Assembly: GCA_028095005.1 (NCBI GenBank)
Contig: CM051462.1
Coordinates: forward strand, 129,756,752-129,820,751
Source: Rhynchospora pubera
Lineage: Eukaryota; Streptophyta; Magnoliopsida; Poales; Cyperaceae
DNA length: 64,000 nucleotides
Direction of reading: 5' to 3'
Shown: positions 59,003 to 64,000 of the stretch, one piece after another
How positions within the stretch are numbered: the stretch's first letter is position 1
Layout of the letters: each line of letters starts with the position of its first letter
Translations under genes and position numbers: made by a program
The notes under the pieces: model-generated
What the model was told of the DNA's origin: nothing
The model's input: only the letters and a program-made list of their open reading frames with translations
Databases searched by the model: none

Positions 59003-62000
59003 CTATTGGATATGTGACCTTGTTAGTGGAGGAAAATTCACCTTTTGTTCGTGTGCGAAGATGGCATTCTATCTTTAGAATAACCAAGCTCCATTGCTCG
59101 ATATAGAAAAAAAAATATCAAGACTTGTCTCCAACTTTATTTAATTTATATCCAGTATTATATATAGACGATTTAAGTTTAAAATTTTGATGTACAATAG
59201 GAAGATTTTTTTTTTTATAAGCTTCCATAAACATTTTATATCGAAAATATTCCAACATTTACTCCATGTCTCTGCCTGGAAAAGGAATTCTTAGTACAAT
59301 AAAATTTTGGCATGCCACACAAAGATGGTTTGTTATGTTATGCATTATTATACAAGTAGCTTTTGTGAGGATTCCACACCTTAGAACTTCATACTAACTA
59401 CCTAGGCTAGATCACAACTATCAGACTAATAAGTTGATACCTAACATACTATAATTCTATCGCATATTTATATTTCATTCATATAATATCTCAAAGAATA
59501 TTAATCAAACTAAAAAAAGTTAAAGTTGAATTTATTTGTTTGATGAAACTGTCAAAACATTAAGCATTTGTCTGATGAAAAATTAAAATGATTTCTAAAT
59601 TAATCCTAATTTGATATGTACTGTTTTTAGTAAGACAGATCCAGAACGGTTTTATATTGTTAATTTGAATAATATTTTTAGAGGCATCACAAAAACACAT
59701 CTAAATATCAATGAATTCAGAATTATCCTTGTTCATACATCTATTATTCCTTTTTTTCAATTCTTGTCGCTCTTTTCCTTTCGGGGTTGGATTTTTGCCA
59801 TAAACGGTTAAACAAGAAATATTCACTTCTATTATTTATTTATTCTCCCTATTTTTTTTAGGTTTGTAAACAGTAAATTCTCCTTACGGTCGCTATCTTC
59901 AAAAAGTTTGATGCAGAAAAGTGATAGTGATATAAACGCTAAATTAGATCTTCTGCACCCATAATCTTTACAGCAGAACTCCTATTTTGCAAATAAATAA
60001 AAGAAAAAAGGGTAAATATTTCCTTTAGTTTCATTTGATTTATATGTGATTTACTTGCAAAAGCCTCTAATTTTAGCTACGTATAACAGAATCTCATTCC
60101 TAGTTCATTTGAGCATCGAAGTTGATTAGTCATCGGTGTTAGTATAAGATCCGCAGAAATGTATGCAAGAAACTAAAGTAGGGAGCAATTTGCCATTTTT
60201 AGGACAGTGACAACTGCTCTGTGTGGATTTATTGCAACAAAAGGGAGGGACCAGTGAAATGGACCATCAAAGGACAACAATTTTTACTGGTTGCCTTATG
60301 GCCTATGAATTCAGGGTTAAAATAGCTAAAATTAATTCGAAATAATATTTATTATTTTTTATAATTGAAATATTAGTATATCAGTGTTATTTTGATTCAT
60401 AATTTTATATTTGACAAACAAAGTGGAACTTCACAATAGCCACCAATTCTGGTTAACGACTATTTCTCACAAATGAAAACATGACAATTTTTAAATATCA
60501 ATTATATAAAAAAAATAAAATATGACTTAATAACTCTAAATAAGGATATCGTCAATAAATATTTGAAGTTTAAGTTCAACAAATATAGTCAATGATTTCG
60601 TCTTTGCCATATATAACGGATTCAAACTCATGAAGTGCAAAAGAAAATTTTAATCAAACACATCATGTCATACAGCTTATTAAGGCTTACAAATAAAAAT
60701 AATAATACATTGATAACTTGCTTTGGTTGTAACAAAGTTAGCTAATCACTTGCCAATTCTGAGGTCGGCATCAGGATTCAGGAATAGTGTACAACTAGGT
60801 TTTGGGAGGGGGCAACCTTAGGTTACTCCGAAGAGACGAAACGGAAATATGATTATAGCTAAATTAATTTGGACTAAATGGAAAAAACGGGGCGCCGCGT
60901 CACACCCTGAGCTTGACCGACCTGACCTTAGAGGTCAGCAACAAAGACACATTAGAGATGAAGAAAATCCAAATCCAAATCCAAATGGGCTTATAGGCTC
61001 ACCTTGTAAACGAGATGGGCTTATTTCTTGTTTAATCTGAACAATTGCAAGTCGTCTAGCTTGCTGAATTGCATGTAACATAAAATAATATAGGGAAAAA
61101 AGGACTCAATTTTCCAATAATATAGGGACAAAGCACTCCATTTTTATACTCAGTTAAAATGCTTCAAATTTAAGGTGCATGCTTTCGATTCACAAGAGGC
61201 TGGTAGCCTTTTATCCTAATAGAAAAATTAAACTGAGAATTAAAATGCTTATCTTACAGGTCATGTAAGGACCTTTTTTGGATATAATTAGTATTTTAGT
61301 AGATGGATAGAAAATTCTCAATTCAAGTTGCACCAAGTGGTACCTCCACCTCCATATGAATTCCGAAGACAAATAGCCACTACGCAGCTAATCACATTCA
61401 AATGTAGTGATCATATATTCACACCATTCACACAGCACAGCCCGATATTTTGTTCAGAGTAAATTCTCAATTTGTGATTTGAGTTTAGAAATTTAGTATC
61501 CTTACTTCTTTATAAAGTAAAACAAGTTGTGAAGCCCATGCTATTTCTTTTCTAGACTGCCAGAAGATTAACTGCCACACTTATAGGCCAATGGTTGCTC
61601 CAGCAGGGATATAAATATATAATTATGTCAACTGAGAATGATCCACCACGCACTTATTCGTAGAGAATGATCCCCAAGCAAGAGGCTTACTTGTGTCATT
61701 TGAAATCTGATACCTGAGGAATTTAGATGGCTCGGAAACGAGACGTCAACATCGACAAGGCTAATGTGCTTGAAGCCAAGGTGCCTCAGCTTCCATAGAG
61801 TTCGGGGATCGGGGTTGAACAGGTCATCTATAGGACCATGAGTCCATGACCCCGTTGAGTTGGACCAAGCAAAGTGGTACTATTAAAACTTTATTGGGCC
61901 GACAGGGCACAGTTGCAGTGACAATTCAACCCCGCAACATCACCAGCCTCGAGAATAGGTGGACAACAACAACTATGCCCAAATAAACCCAATCTAATTA

Positions 62001-62343
62001 AAAACTAAAATAAGAAAAACCCAAAACAAATCAGACAAATGTGCCCCTTCTTAAAATGAAGAGCAGAAGAGGTGACCAAACAAAAAGGGGGAAAAAAAAC
62101 ATTTGACCATGTAAACAGCCGAAAAGCAAGGCCCCACAAAAAAAAAAACATAATCAGGCAGATCAATATTGAAATATTGAAGCCCAAGATTGTGAAATGA
62201 GTCTTACAACTTGGTGTCTCTCTAATTAAAAATAGAATAAGACATTTCAAGTCCATGTTGCGTAGATTATACTAAAATTTGCAACTAAGGTAGTTAAACA
62301 ATACAAATACTGTGAAGGTCACCGTATTGACGGTGGCCAACTC
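59003..62343. other. Intergenic, no gene seen
   Basis: AT-rich with two GC-richer patches (60770-61030 and 61725-61970). The second holds a 23-codon frame from ATG 61729 (starts MARKRDVNIDKANVLEAK), perhaps a gene fragment. Nothing I can identify. Confidence 0.4.
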
Positions 62344-64000
62344 CTATCTACCTTTGAGCTCTTCTTCAAAAGCATTCAACTTCTCCCTTATAGGAGAGAG
62401 GAAGCTCCTTAAATCCTTAGAGATCCTTGTTTTGTCTTCTGTTTCCAGACTCTTATCATCGCTAAACCTTATATCGATCTGCAATATTTAGGTGAAAGCA
62501 ATTGTTATATCACAGATAATTTTTTTTGTCCATAGAACAACAAAGACGGCAAAATTTAATTGCTACGTACCTCTAAATCGTCAACTTCCCCAAAAGAAAA
62601 TTCAGGAATATCTAAATGGCCCTTGACCGCCTTGTTTTCGTCTTTTATTTTCCATTCCCCTGCAGTTCCATTGGCAAGAGCACAAGCATATATAAGACAA
62701 CTGATTTGAACATAGAAAATATAAGCAAATAGCTACGACAGCCGATATAAATTAGTAATCACAAAGCAACAGAGAAGAGAGAAATAAACCAACCTTTGAA
62801 TTTCAAACTCAGTTCATAAGTATAGTTCACCTTTTTCTTGTTTCGCACAGTAACCAGGAATGCCTAATTGCAAAACACACAAAAAAAAAATAATCTGGTC
62901 AGTGTGACAATCTTTAAGTTGAAACAAAGAACTTCAAGACAAACAATTTGCTCGATAGAAGAAAAGGATTGCATACTCACATCACCAGAACACTTGGAAA
63001 CTCCATCAATACTTGCATTCCCACTAGAGAACTCCAATGCTCCAAGCGACCCCAATAGCTCCTGAATTATGTTGTTAAATCATGAACGGAATCAAGTTCT
63101 AAATATTTGCAACTATTTCTGAAATGATCTACAACATAATACAGACGGATTTATTACAGAATCATTACACAAAGTAAAGATGTGCGTTATTTAACTTTTA
63201 ATTATTAAAATGTTACATCACGCATATTGTAACTGGTATCACTTCTCACTGTTTCATGTTCTTTTTCATTTTAGTCACTTACGCTTCTTTCATGTTCTGG
63301 CATAACAAAGCAATTAATGGATTTTGGCAGGTGAAACTAAAGACATTAAACTTGAGCCTGAAACTGCTAATCTAAACGATGAGAATACATATCTTATTAT
63401 TCAACTAAATAAAAAATTAGATAAATTGTAACTAGCCATTAAACCCAGTAAAATTATCAGTAATAAAGCAATGTACCTTCAACCTATTACTTGCCCATGA
63501 ATTGAGGTTCTTCTCCTCCCAGGTTCCAGCCTGTGCAAACAATAATTCAACATGAACAGAAGTTCCACCAGCAAGTTCATTAATACAAGAAACTTAGCTT
63601 AAGTTCTATCAAATGTGAAGCTAATGTAGTAGATATATTGCAAGAGTATATATTGGATGTGTAGTAGATAAATCAACGTTAATTAATAAAGAAATAAAAG
63701 GAGGTAAAAAGGACCTGATTCCAGACGGATCCAAGAGAAGAGGAGTTGGATTGCAACTTGGGGATGTCATCAGGAGAGAGCTTGCGAGGCACAGGAGGCG
63801 GCGCGGCGTCCTCTTTGGCCTCGCGAACCCAATACCTATACGACGCCTTCTTAGCCTCCTCCGCCTCCGTCGCCGGCGCCGCCGCAGCTGTCGCCATCTC
63901 CTCCATCTCAATCCTCTTCGGAGCTCTCCTGTTCGATCGCGACTTGAAAAGAAACGCGAGAGAGAGCGCGGTGATCAGAGAGAGAATCGGCACCGACCAA
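62344..64000 (-). CDS. Aha1 N-domain protein, Hsp90 co-chaperone-like (5' end at window edge)
   Basis: Six exons join in phase: 64000-63715 (open to the edge), 63530-63477, 63061-62981, 62863-62794, 62659-62571, 62478-62344. The protein has SYRYWVREAKEDAAPP near its start, then VWNQ|AGTWEEKNLNSWASNR, ELLGSL, NKKKVNYTYELSLKFKGEWK and GHLDIPEFSF. This is the layout of the Aha1 N-terminal domain, which binds the Hsp90 middle domain and stimulates its ATPase. The C-terminal Aha1 (START-like) domain is absent; the protein ends in LKGR. From ATG 63906 the product is 206 aa, but the frame stays open to the window edge through a hydrophobic stretch (VPILSLITALSLAFLF) followed by basic KSRSNRRAPKR. 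A membrane-anchored form starting outside the window is therefore likely. ATG 63906 is the alternative start. Confidence 0.85.

Overview
This window is nuclear DNA of a flowering plant, very probably a eudicot. It is AT-rich, with GT-AG introns, Athila-type and Copia-type LTR retrotransposons with tRNA-Asp and tRNA-iMet primer sites, a MYB-CC (PHR1-like) transcription factor and a vacuolar CAX exchanger. I cannot name the species.

Layout. 1-7943: 3' part of an Athila-lineage (Ty3/gypsy) element on the + strand, with an uninterrupted gag-pol frame, a small acidic ORF in the env position, and the 3' LTR. 7944-10125: flank with what looks like an orphan 5' leader of a minus-strand gene, one copy of a local repeat, and a Copia fragment. 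10.18-19.0 kb: five near-palindromic MITEs in a row, each bordered by (TA)n/(GA)n. A 6.8-kb non-autonomous Athila derivative (11103-17896, minus strand, TSD CAGAC) lies inside the third. 19.05-21.16 kb: tandem duplication of the local repeat, each copy carrying a MITE. 22.1-24.25 kb: a two-exon BED/DUF659 hAT-type transposase gene, minus strand. 25.8-27.4 kb: a segment with inverted ends carrying a short histone H3.3 exon fragment.

Host genes. Three multi-exon genes were rebuilt with every exon phase agreeing: a CAX cation/H+ exchanger (29437-33460, +, 12 coding exons, 406 aa); a PHL6-like MYB-CC factor (34005-36171, -, 7 coding exons, 494 aa), tail-to-tail with CAX; and a protein with the N-terminal domain of Aha1-type Hsp90 co-chaperones (62344 to the window edge, -, 6 exons), whose open frame runs off the window through a hydrophobic segment. 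They show no obvious functional link.

37-60 kb is repeat-rich: a hAT-like MITE with TSD ACAGGTGA, a gene fragment between 29-bp direct repeats, a fold-back MITE, a complete 9.7-kb Copia element (42698-52409, minus strand, TSD AATCT) with nearly identical LTRs around a wrecked pol, and two adjacent Mutator-like MITEs with intact 9-bp TSDs and minisatellite cores.

The most unusual signal is a short GC-rich motif with core CGG-N-CCG, scattered about thirty times through the Athila element, in linkers of the polyprotein in all three reading frames, in the leader and in the LTR. A second version (CTCGGACCGAG) is amplified in the LTRs of the other Athila derivative, where its copy number accounts for the length difference between the two LTRs.
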